The translations under genes and the position numbers were made by a program. This document shows positions 36,349-45,452 of a DNA stretch of 64,000 nt, piece by piece. The notes beneath the pieces are model-generated. The model was given only the letters and a program-made list of their open reading frames with translations, ran no database searches and had not been told where the DNA came from. This DNA is from Afipia sp. (GTDB lineage Bacteria > Pseudomonadota > Alphaproteobacteria > Rhizobiales > Xanthobacteraceae): positions 186,001 to 250,000 of the forward strand of contig JAFKER010000008.1 in NCBI GenBank assembly GCA_017308595.1, written 5' to 3'. Each line of letters starts with the position of its first letter. The first letter of the stretch is position 1.

Positions 36349-36368
36349 GTTTTGAAGGGCTGGATCCG

Positions 36369-36806
36369 TTATTCTTCGGACGATGGTTCTGCATCGCCCT
36401 GCCGACGGCTGGCCATCAAGCCAAGCGCAATCCCGCCAATGGCGATGATGGGAACGATGCGTTTCAGCCCGATGGTTCGCACGATCTGCAGTCCGGCGGC
36501 CAATACCATCGGATCGCTGAGCGCCGCCTGCATGGTGGATTTGGCGGCTTCGACCGGCTTCTCACGAATTTGCTTTTTGCGCACCATGTAGGCAATCGCG
36601 GCCAGCATGGTGGCGACAAAAAAGACGCCGGCCCCCGCGAAGCAGGCCTGCAGCAGCCCGTATTTTTGCAGCACAAAGACGAACGCCGCAGCGCACAGGA
36701 AGCAGGTGGTGACGAACAGCAGAACGGCGACGGCGATGGCGAGCGACGTCAAGCGCAGGGCGCTGCCTGTGCTTTCCCGGAAATCATCCATGAATTTCTG
36801 AAGCAT
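36369..36806 (-). CDS. YqjE/holin-like membrane protein (phage holin family superfamily)
   Basis: A 145-residue protein with an N-terminal amphipathic stretch, two adjacent membrane helices ('SLAIAVAVLLFVTTCFLCAAAFVFVL', 'CFAGAGVFFVATMLAAIAYMV') and a third near the C terminus ('IVPIIAIGGIALGLMAS'). The pattern resembles YqjE-like proteins that pair with ElaB/YqjD proteins. It follows the DUF883 gene by 71 bases and is likely co-transcribed. The ATG at 36806 was chosen; a TTG at 36821 is possible. Function unknown; the name 'holin' does not imply lysis. Confidence 0.7.
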   Translation of the reverse strand: MLQKFMDDFRESTGSALRLTSLAIAVAVLLFVTTCFLCAAAFVFVLQKYGLLQACFAGAGVFFVATMLAAIAYMVRKKQIREKPVEAAKSTMQAALSDPMVLAAGLQIVRTIGLKRIVPIIAIGGIALGLMASRRQGDAEPSSEE

Positions 36807-36877
36807 CGAAAATCCGATCAATATCCATCAACGAAAGGCGCCACCGGCAGGCCGCCGATGGCGCGGGATGACCGGCG

Positions 36878-37249
36878 TCAGCGGCGCCAGGTCACGCCGA
36901 TCAGAAAGCCGAGGCCGACGGCGAGGCCGACTGCCGCGAGCGGGCGTTGGGTGATGGCGTCTTCGAGGGATTCTTCCAATGTCCCTGCATAGTCCTGGGC
37001 GGCGTCCAGCGCCTCGCTGCCGCGTTTTCCCGCATCTGACATCAGGGAATCCACATTGGCGCGGGCCTGCTTGTAGGTCCGCCGGGCCTGTCTGCTTGCA
37101 TCGCCCTTGAAGGCTTCGATGACATCCGAAATCTGGTCGGCAAGTGCTGAGATATCGTTTTTCACGGCTTCTACATCCTTCTGCAGGCGGTCATAGGTGG
37201 CTTTGTCGGTCATGTTTCTCATCGCGTCTTCACCGTCGGTGCTCGACAT
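36878..37249 (-). CDS. ElaB/YqjD/DUF883 family stress protein
   Basis: A 123-residue protein: long amphipathic, coiled-coil-like helix ('YDRLQKDVEAVKNDISALADQISDVIEAF', 'ARRTYKQARANVDSLMSDAG') and a C-terminal membrane anchor 'PLAAVGLAVGLGFLIGVTWRR', the DUF883 hallmark. Relatives in E. coli tether ribosomes to the inner membrane in stationary phase. The ATG at 37249 has GGGGAG 9 bases upstream; a TTG one codon earlier is unlikely. A perfect EcfG promoter lies 38 bases upstream. Confidence 0.88.
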   Translation of the reverse strand: MSSTDGEDAMRNMTDKATYDRLQKDVEAVKNDISALADQISDVIEAFKGDASRQARRTYKQARANVDSLMSDAGKRGSEALDAAQDYAGTLEESLEDAITQRPLAAVGLAVGLGFLIGVTWRR

Positions 37250-37287
37250 CAAAAACTCCCCTGGTGTAGGCGGTTGCTCGGTGCAAA

Positions 37288-37312
37288 AACGCGCCGTTGG
37301 GCTTAAGGTTCC
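37288..37312 (-). promoter_or_regulatory. EcfG promoter of the DUF883 gene
   Basis: Minus strand: GGAAC (37312-37308), 16 bases, CGTT (37291-37288). Exact consensus, 38 bases before the ATG. Confidence 0.8.
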
Positions 37313-37319
37313 AAGGGGA

Positions 37320-38432
37320 TTAGTCGCCGGGCAGCTGGATGTCCTTGACCGGCATCAAGTGCTCCTTGATGACCAGCCCCACGATCAGGATGGGCGACGA
37401 GAGAAAAGCGCCCATTGGTCCCCATAGCCAGGTCCAGAACGCCAGGGCGATGATGACGGCGAGTGCATTTAGGGCGAGCCGCCGCCCGATAATGGTCGGC
37501 GTGATAAAGTGCCCCTCGATAAAAGCGACGACGGCAAAACCCGCGGCGGCAACCAGTCCTCCCCCCAAAGTGGAGGCGGTCACCACTCCGACTGCCGCGA
37601 GGACCACAAAGGTCACGATCGGCCCGATAATCGGAATGAAGTTCAGTGTGGCGGCAAGCGCGCCGAGGCCCGCGGGATTCGGCATTCCGGTCACAGCGCA
37701 GATCAATCCCGTAGCCACTCCAAGGCCCATGTTGATCATGGTCACAGTGAGAAGGTAGCTGCCCAGGCTGCTCTCAATAGCGTTCAAAATGCGCAGTGTC
37801 CGCAACCGTGAATCATGATCCCCGAAAGTCAGGACAAGGGCGCGGCGCAGATCCGGCCAGCTCGCGATGAACAGCACGAGTACCGCCAGAAACAAAAGAA
37901 GCTCGGTAAATGTCGGCGAAAGGAATTCCAGGGTTGGCTGAACCCATTCGATTTTCGGCAGCGGAAAACCGGCGTCTGACGGTGTGCCGCCAAACATGCC
38001 TTGAACCTGGTGCCAGAGCGCAATGGGCCGGTCGAAAATATGGAATTTTTCCTTGAGCGATGACTGAAGCTCGGGAAGCTGACTGGTCCAGTCCATCACC
38101 GGAGCCGAAATCAGTGCCACCATGAACGCCAGTCCCGCGCAGGTCGCCGCAACGATGAGGACGGCCGAAACAGAGCGCGGAATGCCGTAGCGTTCGAAGA
38201 GCTTTGCGGCCGGTGACAGCATGGTGCCGACAATCAGTGCTGTCGCTGTTGGAAGAAAGAAAGCTCGACCGACATACAGCACTGCAACGATGCTGATGAT
38301 CAGTAAGGCAAGGAGGCAAAACGAGACGATGTCGGCGTGGCTAAAGCCACGAAATGGCTGATCTGCACTGTCGTCCGGTGGAGAATCCACCGGACGAATG
38401 GCGTCGCGCACCTTTCTGCGCAGATCGGTCAA
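37320..38432 (-). CDS. AI-2E family transporter (UPF0118/PerM-like)
   Basis: A 370-residue membrane protein with about eight helices. The family pattern includes paired helices 'IVSFCLLALLIISIVAVLYVG' and 'FFLPTATALIVGTMLSP', a soluble middle domain, and a C-terminal region with 'LNFIPIIGPIVTFVVLAAVGV' and 'GHFITPTIIGRRLALNALAVII'. The start is TTG at 38432, two bases after the DUF3309 stop; the open frame extends to 38933 but that part overlaps two other genes. The substrate cannot be told; some relatives are Na+/H+ antiporters. Likely co-transcribed with DUF3309 under stress control. Confidence 0.85.
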   Translation of the reverse strand: MTDLRRKVRDAIRPVDSPPDDSADQPFRGFSHADIVSFCLLALLIISIVAVLYVGRAFFLPTATALIVGTMLSPAAKLFERYGIPRSVSAVLIVAATCAGLAFMVALISAPVMDWTSQLPELQSSLKEKFHIFDRPIALWHQVQGMFGGTPSDAGFPLPKIEWVQPTLEFLSPTFTELLLFLAVLVLFIASWPDLRRALVLTFGDHDSRLRTLRILNAIESSLGSYLLTVTMINMGLGVATGLICAVTGMPNPAGLGALAATLNFIPIIGPIVTFVVLAAVGVVTASTLGGGLVAAAGFAVVAFIEGHFITPTIIGRRLALNALAVIIALAFWTWLWGPMGAFLSSPILIVGLVIKEHLMPVKDIQLPGD

Positions 38433-38434
38433 CG

Positions 38435-38593
38435 TCAGATTCTGCCGAGCAACAGCAGGATCACCACGATCACCAGTATGGTGCCGACGATGCCCGAAGG
38501 GCCGTAGCCCCAGTTGCCGCTGTAACCCCAGCTTGGAATGACGCCGAGCAGGATAAGGATCAAAAGAATAACGAGAATTGTGCCAAGTGACAT
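38435..38593 (-). CDS. DUF3309 small membrane protein
   Basis: A 52-residue protein 'MSLGTILVILLILILLGVIP', a Tyr/Trp/Gly loop ('WGYSGNWGYGPSG') and a second helix 'TILVIVVILLLLGRI': the DUF3309 pattern. Function unknown. ATG at 38593; an EcfG-like promoter (one mismatch) is 51 bases upstream. It forms an operon with the AI-2E transporter. Confidence 0.88.
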   Translation of the reverse strand: MSLGTILVILLILILLGVIPSWGYSGNWGYGPSGIVGTILVIVVILLLLGRI

Positions 38594-38644
38594 GATGAAG
38601 TCCTCGATTTTCTGAACCGGCCCCAGACGGCCTTCGGCAGCGGT

Positions 38645-38669
38645 AACCGGCATCCCCACTCAATGTTCC
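38645..38669 (-). promoter_or_regulatory. EcfG-like promoter of DUF3309 and AI-2E transporter
   Basis: Minus strand: GGAAC (38669-38665), 16 bases, GGTT (38648-38645). One mismatch from consensus, 51 bases before the ATG. Confidence 0.65.
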
Positions 38670-38732
38670 CGATGTTCGGCGCGAACCGGTATCGGGTCGG
38701 CTTGCACTAACCAATGGCGCAACGACTGAGCC

Positions 38733-38758
38733 GGAACCAAAAGCCGTGGTGCCGCGTT
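38733..38758 (+). promoter_or_regulatory. EcfG promoter of the L,D-transpeptidase gene
   Basis: GGAAC (38733-38737), 17 bases, CGTT (38755-38758): exact consensus, 51 bases before the ATG at 38810. Confidence 0.75.
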
Positions 38759-38809
38759 CGTCTCGTGTCCGCATCACGCGATGCCCTCTTGCAGGAATCG
38801 AGGCAGGCC

Positions 38810-39625
38810 ATGACCCATTCGACGCAGTCTCCCAAAGGAATTCAGGTGCTTCGGAATTCGGTTGCTCAGGCTTTCGCGAAGTCCCGTTGCGGATGGATTG
38901 CTGCCGCGATCCTGCTGCCGGTTGGTCTGGCAACGCCGGCGATGTCGCAAACGCTTGGTTACGCGGGATATGCGACCGCGCCTTCGCAGGGATCGTTCTG
39001 GTCGGACCAACAGTCGTTGCCGACCCCGAATATGACCGAGGATGAAAGCGACAGCACTGCTGTCCTGCCGGAGCGGCTGCAGCGCAAGATTGTCTCCTAT
39101 GAGACGCGCGAAGCGCCGGGCACCATTGTCATCGATACCGGCAACACAGTGCTTTACTACGTTCTCGGTCAGGGCCGTGCGATCCGCTATGGCGTCGGCG
39201 TTGGACGCGAAGGGTTTACCTGGTCCGGCGTGCAGACGGTGTCGCGCAAGGCGGCGTGGCCCGACTGGCATCCGCCCGCAGAGATGATCGCACGTCAACC
39301 CTATCTGCCGCGGTTCGTCGCGGGCGGGCCGGGTAACCCGCTTGGCGCAGCTGCGATGTACCTCGGCTCGAGCGCCTATCGCATTCACGGCACCAATGAT
39401 CCGTCCACCATCGGCAAGTTCGTCTCCAGCGGATGTATCCGTCTGACCAATGAAGACGTGCAGGATCTGGCTAGCCGCGTCTCGGTTGGGACAAAGGTGA
39501 TTGTGCTGCCCAAGAACGGGCGGATTGAAGCGAATGCAGCGAAGCGCATCGCGCCTGGAGCTGGCGCACTCAAGCCGATGCGGATCAGCGCGTCCCAAAA
39601 CATCAAATTGTCCGGATTAAATTGA
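38810..39625 (+). CDS. L,D-transpeptidase (YkuD family)
   Basis: A 271-residue exported enzyme that cross-links peptidoglycan or attaches proteins to it. Signal peptide ends near 'ATPAMSQ'. The YkuD domain spans about 95-240 with 'GTIVIDTGNTVLYYVLGQGRAIRYGVGVG' and catalytic motif 'YRIHGTN...SSGCIRLTNEDV' (His and Cys). The start at 38810 was chosen over 38714 because a consensus EcfG promoter lies between the two. This indicates wall remodelling as part of the general stress response. Confidence 0.9.
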   Translation: MTHSTQSPKGIQVLRNSVAQAFAKSRCGWIAAAILLPVGLATPAMSQTLGYAGYATAPSQGSFWSDQQSLPTPNMTEDESDSTAVLPERLQRKIVSYETREAPGTIVIDTGNTVLYYVLGQGRAIRYGVGVGREGFTWSGVQTVSRKAAWPDWHPPAEMIARQPYLPRFVAGGPGNPLGAAAMYLGSSAYRIHGTNDPSTIGKFVSSGCIRLTNEDVQDLASRVSVGTKVIVLPKNGRIEANAAKRIAPGAGALKPMRISASQNIKLSGLN

Positions 39626-39677
39626 GTCAAAATTTGCGCAGGCGATATACGGGATGAACAAGGCTGAAGAGGGCACC

Positions 39678-40328
39678 ATGGGTAAGTTCGAGTTGTATCG
39701 TCGACCGGCTGCTGCGGCCGTGATCGCATGCGTCGCCCTTGCGACCAGCACGCCGTCCGCGCAGGCTCGTGACTTCTTCACGTCTCTCTTCGGCGGTTTC
39801 GTGAACGCGCCGGCGCGGACTGTGTCGATGCCGTTTGCATCACCGGATTTTGGCGATGCGCCCGCACCCCCGCCGCGTGTCAACGTCTATGGCGGCAGCT
39901 ACGGATCGACGACTTTCTGCGTGCGGACGTGCGACGGGCGCTATTTTCCGGTGGTTGCTTCCGATGGGCAGACCAAGGCCGAAGCCTGCAAGAGCTTCTG
40001 TCCTGCAGCGGAAACGAAAATCTATCATGGTGGCTCGATCGACAACGCGGCAAGCGACACCGGCCGGTCTTATTCCGATCTCCCCAACGCATTTCGCTAT
40101 CGCAAGGAGCTGGTCGCCGGCTGCACCTGTAACGGCAAAGATCCGGCGGGGCTTGCATCGGTCAAGATCGAAGACGATCCGACACTGCGTAAGGGCGATA
40201 TTGTGGCCGGTGCGAATGGGTTGATGATCGCCGGAGCCAGCCGCCGGAGTGCAGCGTTGAATTTCACCCCGGCGCCGAAATCCATCCGCGCGAAGTTTGA
40301 GCGCCTGCCCGTTGTCGCATCCCAATAG
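39678..40328 (+). CDS. DUF2865 secreted protein
   Basis: A 216-residue exported protein: signal peptide 'AAAAVIACVALATSTPSAQA', then a Cys-containing core 'TFCVRTCDGRYFPVVASDGQTKAEACKSFCPAAETKIYHGGSID' typical of DUF2865. Six Cys residues suggest disulfides. Function unknown, found mainly in rhizobia and relatives. The ATG at 39678 has GAAGAGGG upstream; 39654 is possible. No EcfG box was found directly upstream, so it may be read from the L,D-transpeptidase promoter. Confidence 0.82.
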   Translation: MGKFELYRRPAAAAVIACVALATSTPSAQARDFFTSLFGGFVNAPARTVSMPFASPDFGDAPAPPPRVNVYGGSYGSTTFCVRTCDGRYFPVVASDGQTKAEACKSFCPAAETKIYHGGSIDNAASDTGRSYSDLPNAFRYRKELVAGCTCNGKDPAGLASVKIEDDPTLRKGDIVAGANGLMIAGASRRSAALNFTPAPKSIRAKFERLPVVASQ

Positions 40329-40356
40329 ACCTTGGATGGATCGTTGTTCCCGCATG

Positions 40357-40381
40357 GGAACCAACCTCGCTGCTAGCCGTT
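40357..40381 (+). promoter_or_regulatory. EcfG promoter of the 53-residue membrane protein
   Basis: GGAAC (40357-40361), 16 bases, CGTT (40378-40381): exact consensus, 59 bases before the ATG. Confidence 0.8.
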
Positions 40382-40440
40382 GATAAGCAGGGAAGCGGGA
40401 CGAGGTCTCGCCCCTGCTTTGACTGCATGAAGGGGTTGTC

Positions 40441-40602
40441 ATGTCCTTGCTAATCAGCGTGCTGATCACGTTTCTGGTCGTTATTCTCGTTCTTTATCTG
40501 GTGAATCTTCTGCCGATTGACGGCCGCGCCAAGCAGATTGTCCGCGTCATCGTCATCATCATCGGCATCATCTCGATCCTGAAATATCTCGCGGTGTTTT
40601 AG
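40441..40602 (+). CDS. Small two-helix membrane protein (Thivi_2564-like)
   Basis: ATG-to-TAG coding 53 residues: helix 'LISVLITFLVVILVLYLVN', loop 'LLPIDGRAKQIVRV', helix 'IVIIIGIISILKYLAV'. The pattern resembles the Thivi_2564 family of unknown function (recollection). An exact EcfG promoter upstream and a terminator downstream mark it as a single-gene stress unit. Confidence 0.75.
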   Translation: MSLLISVLITFLVVILVLYLVNLLPIDGRAKQIVRVIVIIIGIISILKYLAVF

Positions 40603-40620
40603 CGCCGCAGTTGCGCAAAT

Positions 40621-40650
40621 AAAAAGCCCCGGCACAGGCCGGGGCTTTTT
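40621..40650. terminator. Bidirectional intrinsic terminator
   Basis: AAAAAGCCCCGGC / GCCGGGGCTTTTT with loop ACAG, between convergent genes ending at 40602 and 40669. Confidence 0.9.
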
Positions 40651-40668
40651 TTATTCAACAGACGCGGC

Positions 40669-40869
40669 CTACTTCAGCGTACCGAACCAGTCGTCGACGT
40701 CTTTCTTGACCTGATCCTTGGCGTATCCGTAGCGCTGCTGCAGCTTGCCTTCGAGCTGTTCGCGGCGGCCCTCGATGACATTGAGATCGTCATCGGTCAG
40801 CTTGCCCCATTTCTCCTTCGCAGCGCCCTTGAATTGCTTCCAGTTGCCTTCAACGCGGTTCCAATCCAT
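40669..40869 (-). CDS. CsbD-like stress protein
   Basis: A 66-residue hydrophilic protein: 'MDWNRVEGNWKQFKGAAKEKWGKLTDDDLNVIEGRREQLEGKLQQRYG' is the CsbD/YjbJ signature. Relatives are abundant under general stress but their function is unknown. The ATG at 40869 is the family start; an exact EcfG promoter is 29 bases upstream. Confidence 0.93.
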   Translation of the reverse strand: MDWNRVEGNWKQFKGAAKEKWGKLTDDDLNVIEGRREQLEGKLQQRYGYAKDQVKKDVDDWFGTLK

Positions 40870-40898
40870 CGTCGTCCTCCAGTGTTGGAAAGACTGAT

Positions 40899-40923
40899 AA
40901 CGGCAGTGCAATGCGATCGTTCC
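40899..40923 (-). promoter_or_regulatory. EcfG promoter of the CsbD-like gene
   Basis: Minus strand: GGAAC (40923-40919), 16 bases, CGTT (40902-40899). Exact consensus, 29 bases before the ATG. Confidence 0.8.
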
Positions 40924-40972
40924 AACCGGATCTGCGGCATCACGTCATGCGTGTTACGCTGAATTGAATCAG

Positions 40973-40997
40973 AAACCCCGGCGCGAAGCCGGGGTTT
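40973..40997 (-). terminator. Intrinsic terminator of malate synthase
   Basis: AAACCCCGGC / GCCGGGGTTT stem with loop GCGAA, just after the glcB stop on the minus strand. Confidence 0.75.
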
Positions 40998-41017
40998 TCT
41001 TCATAAGGTTTTAGTTG

Positions 41018-43180
41018 TCAGCCTGCGGCTTTCGCTTCCTTGCGGCGTGCATGCAGAATGAACTCGGTGTAGCCGTTCGGCTGTTCGCGGCCCTTGAACA
41101 CGAGATCGCAGGCAGCCTGGAAGGCAATGCCGTCGAACTTCGGCGCCATCGGCTTGTAGAGCGCATCGCCGGCGTTCTGCTTGTCGACGATTGCCGCCAT
41201 GCGCTTGAGCGACTCCATCACCTGATCCTTGGTGACGACGCCCTGATGCAGCCAGTTGGCGAGATGCTGCGCGGAGATGCGCAGCGTGGCGCGGTCTTCC
41301 ATTAGGCCGACATCGTGAATGTCCGGCACCTTGGAGCAGCCGACGCCCTGATCGATCCAGCGCACGACATAGCCGAGGATGCCCTGACAGTTGTTGTCGA
41401 TCTCCTGCTTCACATCGTCCGGCGCCCAGTTCGACTGCGAGACCGGAATGGTGAGAATGTCAGACAGCTTCGCCTTGGTGCGTGACTTCAATTCCTTCTG
41501 CCGCGCGCCGACGTCAACCTGATGATAGTGCAGGGCGTGGAGCGTCGCGGCAGTCGGCGAGGGGACCCATGCGGTCGAAGCGCCAGCCTGCGGATGCGCG
41601 ATCTTCTGCGCCAGCATGTCGGCCATCTTGTCGGGAGCAGCCCACATGCCCTTGCCGACCTGTGCGTGACCCGGCAGGCCATTGGCCAGACCCGTATCGA
41701 CGTTCCAGTCCTCATAGGCCTTGATCCAGGGCTGCGCTTTCATGTCGTTCTTGCGGATCATCGGACCCGCTTCCATCGACGTATGGATCTCGTCGCCGGT
41801 GCGGTCGAGGAAGCCGGTGTTGATGAAGCAGATGCGCTGAGCGGCATTCTGGATACAGGCCTGCAGATTCACCGTGGTGCGGCGTTCCTCGTCCATGATG
41901 CCGACCTTCATGGTGTTGGCAGGCAGGCCGAGCATCTTTTCGACGCGGCCGAAAAGCTCGACTGTGAGCGCGACTTCGTCCGGGCCGTGCATCTTCGGCT
42001 TGACGATATAGACCGAGCCCTTGCGGCTGTTCTTGAGCTTGCTCTTGCCCTTCAGGTCATGAATGGCAAGCAGGCCGGTGACGGCGGCATCGAGAATGCC
42101 TTCCGGAATTTCCTTGCCTTCGCTGTCGAGCACGGCGTCGGTGAACATGTGATGGCCGACATTGCGGATCAGCATCATGCTGCGGCCGTGCAGGGTCACC
42201 GTGCCCTTGCCATCCGCGGTGGTGTAGGTGCGGTCGGCATTGAGTGCGCGGGTCAGCGTCTTGCCGCCCTTCTCAAAATCGGCGGAGAGGGTGCCATCCA
42301 TGATGCCGAGCACGTTGCGGTAGACGAGGACCTTGTCCTCGGCGTCGACAGCAGCGACCGAGTCTTCCATGTCGAGAATGGTGGACACGGCGGACTCAAG
42401 GATCATATCGGCGACGCCGGCCGGATCGTCCTTGCCGATGGTGTTGTTGCGGTTGATGACCACATCGATGTGCAGGCCGTTGTTGACCAGCAGGATCGAG
42501 GTCGGTGCGGCGGCATCGCCCTGATAACCGACGAGCTGCGCCTTGTTCTTGAGTGCAGTCGCATTGCCGCTCTTGAGCTTGGCGGCGAGCTGGCCGTTTT
42601 CGATGTGATAGGCGGTGACGTCGCTGTGGTTGCCGGTGGCGAGCGGCGCAGCCTGATCGAGGAATGCCTTGGCTTTTGCAATCACCTTGTCGCCGCGGGC
42701 CTTGTTGTAGCCCTTGCCGCTCTCGCTCGGATCGTGCGGGATGGCGTCGGTACCATAGAAGGCGTCATAGAGGCTGCCCCAGCGTGCATTCGCCGCGTTC
42801 AGCGAGTAGCGCGCATTGGTCAGCGGCACGACGAGCTGTGGACCGAACATGGTGGCGAGTTCTTCGTCGACATTCGCTGTCTGCACGTCCTTGGTCGCGG
42901 GCTCCGGCTGCAGATAGCCGATCTGCTTCAGGAAGGCGGTGTAGGCATCCATGTCGAACGGCTTGCCTTTGTTGGCCTTGTGCCAGTCGTCGATCTTGGC
43001 CTGCAGGGCGTCGCGGGTCGCGAGCAGTTCGCGGGTCCGGGGCGCCAGATCCCTGACGATGCCGGCCAGACCCGCCCAGAAGGCGTCCGGAGCAATGCCG
43101 GTGCCGGCGGTCGCTTCCTTGGCGATAAAGTCGGACAGAACAGGAGCGATCTTCAAACCGCTGGCGTCGATACGTGTCAT
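41018..43180 (-). CDS. glcB: Malate synthase G
   Basis: A 720-residue enzyme that condenses glyoxylate with acetyl-CoA to malate in the glyoxylate bypass. Conserved features include '[43 protein letters not shown]', '[18 protein letters not shown]' and '[19 protein letters not shown]'. The length is typical of the G isoform. The ATG at 43180 begins '[13 protein letters not shown]'; the longer frame to 43336 is upstream noise. Single-gene unit with its own terminator. Confidence 0.96.
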   Translation of the reverse strand: MTRIDASGLKIAPVLSDFIAKEATAGTGIAPDAFWAGLAGIVRDLAPRTRELLATRDALQAKIDDWHKANKGKPFDMDAYTAFLKQIGYLQPEPATKDVQTANVDEELATMFGPQLVVPLTNARYSLNAANARWGSLYDAFYGTDAIPHDPSESGKGYNKARGDKVIAKAKAFLDQAAPLATGNHSDVTAYHIENGQLAAKLKSGNATALKNKAQLVGYQGDAAAPTSILLVNNGLHIDVVINRNNTIGKDDPAGVADMILESAVSTILDMEDSVAAVDAEDKVLVYRNVLGIMDGTLSADFEKGGKTLTRALNADRTYTTADGKGTVTLHGRSMMLIRNVGHHMFTDAVLDSEGKEIPEGILDAAVTGLLAIHDLKGKSKLKNSRKGSVYIVKPKMHGPDEVALTVELFGRVEKMLGLPANTMKVGIMDEERRTTVNLQACIQNAAQRICFINTGFLDRTGDEIHTSMEAGPMIRKNDMKAQPWIKAYEDWNVDTGLANGLPGHAQVGKGMWAAPDKMADMLAQKIAHPQAGASTAWVPSPTAATLHALHYHQVDVGARQKELKSRTKAKLSDILTIPVSQSNWAPDDVKQEIDNNCQGILGYVVRWIDQGVGCSKVPDIHDVGLMEDRATLRISAQHLANWLHQGVVTKDQVMESLKRMAAIVDKQNAGDALYKPMAPKFDGIAFQAACDLVFKGREQPNGYTEFILHARRKEAKAAG

Positions 43181-43514
43181 GATAAATCTCACGGAAAACG
43201 GCGAAAAAGCACGCCGTTCTGGGGCTTCAGGATGAGGTGAAGAGATACCGCTAGAAAGCGGCAGGACCGGGCCACTTTTAACGCCAAACCCGAGCAAAAG
43301 AGAAGGCCCTTCCCCGGTCTGAAAGGCGTATACCACGGTCCCTCAAGCGATTGCATTTTCACCCAGTTATGGGTCCCGGTCGTCCCCGCGAAAGCAGGGA
43401 CCTAGAACCGCTTGGACTGGATTTTCGCTTGCGCGGGAATGAGCGGATAGATCGTGCCGGCTTGAACGAAGCCGGCTGCTTCGCCGTGACGGAGATACCT
43501 GCGCCTCGCGCCCG
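43181..43514. other. glcB upstream region with a REP-like fragment
   Basis: This 334-base gap holds the glcB leader and, at about 43384-43437, a degenerate palindrome CCCCGCGAAAGC ... GCTTGCGCGGG resembling the 'CCCCGCGAAAGCGGGGACC' repeats seen in related genomes. No gene was found. Confidence 0.45.
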
Positions 43515-45446
43515 TCAGATATTGGCTGCGAGATCGTTCAGTTCGCCGAACAGCACGCCGGTCTCGGCCAGCAGACGTTCGATCGCATCGGCCCCATCGG
43601 CGACCGCGCGTGCCGAGGTATCGATGACGAGTTCAGCATTGGCGGGCGGCTGATAGTCGTTGGCGATACCGGTGAAACTTGGCAGGTTGCCCGCGCGTGC
43701 CTTGGCGTAATGGCCCTTCGGGTCACGGCTCTCGCAGACTTCTGCTGGCGTTGCGATATAGACTTCCCGGAACAGGTCGTCAGCGATGCGCCGAGCCTGT
43801 GCGCGGTCTTCGCTGGAGGGCGAGACGGCAGCGACAATGGCGATATGGCCGTTGCGCGCGAGATGCGTCGCCATTTCGGCAAGACGGCGGACATTCTCCG
43901 CGCGGTCTTTCGGCGCGAAGCCGAGATCGCCGTTGAGTCCGGCGCGCAGCGTGTCGCCGTCGAGCAGCAGCGGGGAGCCGCCGCGTGTAAACAGCTTGCG
44001 CTCCAGTGCGCGCGCCAGGGTGGATTTTCCCGAGCCGGGCAGACCGGTCAGCCAGACCACGGCGCCGCCATGGCCGTAACGCGCCGAGCGTTCGTCGAGA
44101 CGCAGCGCAGACTCGACCGGCACGATATCGATGGGGATCGCGCGCTGGCCCGAATCGACACTCAGCACCAGACCGCCGCCCGCAATGCGGCCGTTGATCT
44201 CGATCACCAGACGGCCGGTGCGCGGATTTTCGGTATAGGGATCGGTCGCGACTGGTTTTGCCAGCGCGATGTCGATTTCACCGACGTGGTTTCGGCCAAT
44301 GTCAGTGGCTGCGACGCTTTCAAGTTCGCCGGGATCGACCGCCTTGTCGATGGCAACGATGGTCGCGCGGCTTTCCATGGTGCCGAGGCGCACCAGAACC
44401 GATGCGCCTGCTTTCAGCGGCGCATCGTGCAGCCAGAAAATACGGGCGCGCAGGCGTCGTGTGTCCCGCGGCGCAGCCTTGACGTGGGCAATGACGTCAC
44501 CGCGTTCCAGAAATAGCTCGCGGTCCAGCGTGATGCCGACGGAACGGCCCGCGCCTTGCCGCACGAGCAGCGGCGTCTGCGGCCAGCTTTCCACCGACTT
44601 GACCTTCGCTACCTTGCCCGCAGGCATGATTACGATTTCATCGCCGGTGCCGATGTCGCCGGACTCCACACGGCCCGCGACAATGCGGCGGTCATCGAAT
44701 TTGGTAATCGCCTGCACCGGCAGACGCAGCGCCAGTTCATCGAGCGGACGAGCCGGGGCCAGTTGATCGATGGCTTCGACGACGGTCGGGCCTTGATACC
44801 AGTTAATGTTAGCCGTGCGCTGGGTGACACCGTCGCCATCGCGCGCGGAAATCGGAATCACGGCGCTCGGCGTGACGCCAAGTCCGGTGAGATGCGCCGA
44901 GATTTCGTCGCTGATCTCGCTGAAGCGCGCAGCGCTGTAATCGACGCGGTCCATTTTGTTGACCACGATGGCGACCTGCTTCACGCCGAGAAGATGCAGC
45001 AGATAGCCGTGACGGCGAGTCTGGTCGCGCACGCCTTCCAGCGCGTCGATAATGAGAATTGCGCCGTCCGCCTGCGAGGCGCCCGTGATCATGTTGCGCA
45101 GAAATTCCGCGTGGCCCGGCGCGTCGATCAACACGACATCGCGCGAAGGTGTTCTGAAGCGGATTTGCGTGGTGTCGATCGTGATGCCTTGGTCGCGCTC
45201 GGTCTGCAGTGCATCAAGAAGAAACGACCATTCGAACGGCATGCCGCGCCGCGCGCTGACGGCTTGCAGCATTTCCAGTTTGCCGTCGGGCAGGCTGCCG
45301 GTTTCATGCAGCAGGCGGCCGACCAGCGTCGATTTGCCATGATCGACATGGCCGACAATGACGATGCGCACCTGCGGACGGGCGAGCTCGGCCGTTACGG
45401 GCGCGAGGGAGGCTTTGGCGACGGCGATATTCATCGGAATACTCAT
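43515..45446 (-). CDS. cysNC: Bifunctional sulfate adenylyltransferase subunit 1 / APS kinase (CysNC)
   Basis: A 643-residue fusion. The N-terminal ~430 residues are the GTPase subunit of ATP sulfurylase ('[17 protein letters not shown]', 'DAPGHAEF', 'NKMDRVDYS'), which with CysD makes APS. The C-terminal ~190 residues are APS kinase ('[21 protein letters not shown]', '[32 protein letters not shown]'), which makes PAPS. ATG 45446 (or 45434). It follows cysD by 6 bases. The kinase domain looks complete although the reductase in this cluster is of APS type. Confidence 0.94.
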   Translation of the reverse strand: MSIPMNIAVAKASLAPVTAELARPQVRIVIVGHVDHGKSTLVGRLLHETGSLPDGKLEMLQAVSARRGMPFEWSFLLDALQTERDQGITIDTTQIRFRTPSRDVVLIDAPGHAEFLRNMITGASQADGAILIIDALEGVRDQTRRHGYLLHLLGVKQVAIVVNKMDRVDYSAARFSEISDEISAHLTGLGVTPSAVIPISARDGDGVTQRTANINWYQGPTVVEAIDQLAPARPLDELALRLPVQAITKFDDRRIVAGRVESGDIGTGDEIVIMPAGKVAKVKSVESWPQTPLLVRQGAGRSVGITLDRELFLERGDVIAHVKAAPRDTRRLRARIFWLHDAPLKAGASVLVRLGTMESRATIVAIDKAVDPGELESVAATDIGRNHVGEIDIALAKPVATDPYTENPRTGRLVIEINGRIAGGGLVLSVDSGQRAIPIDIVPVESALRLDERSARYGHGGAVVWLTGLPGSGKSTLARALERKLFTRGGSPLLLDGDTLRAGLNGDLGFAPKDRAENVRRLAEMATHLARNGHIAIVAAVSPSSEDRAQARRIADDLFREVYIATPAEVCESRDPKGHYAKARAGNLPSFTGIANDYQPPANAELVIDTSARAVADGADAIERLLAETGVLFGELNDLAANI

Positions 45447-45452
45447 TCAACG

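Noticed and set aside
38433-38933. N-terminal extension of the AI-2E transporter
   Set aside because: It overlaps DUF3309 and the L,D-transpeptidase promoter; the TTG directly after the DUF3309 stop gives the normal family length.
41522-43240. Plus-strand open frame of about 570 codons
   Set aside because: Antisense shadow of malate synthase G caused by high GC at third positions.
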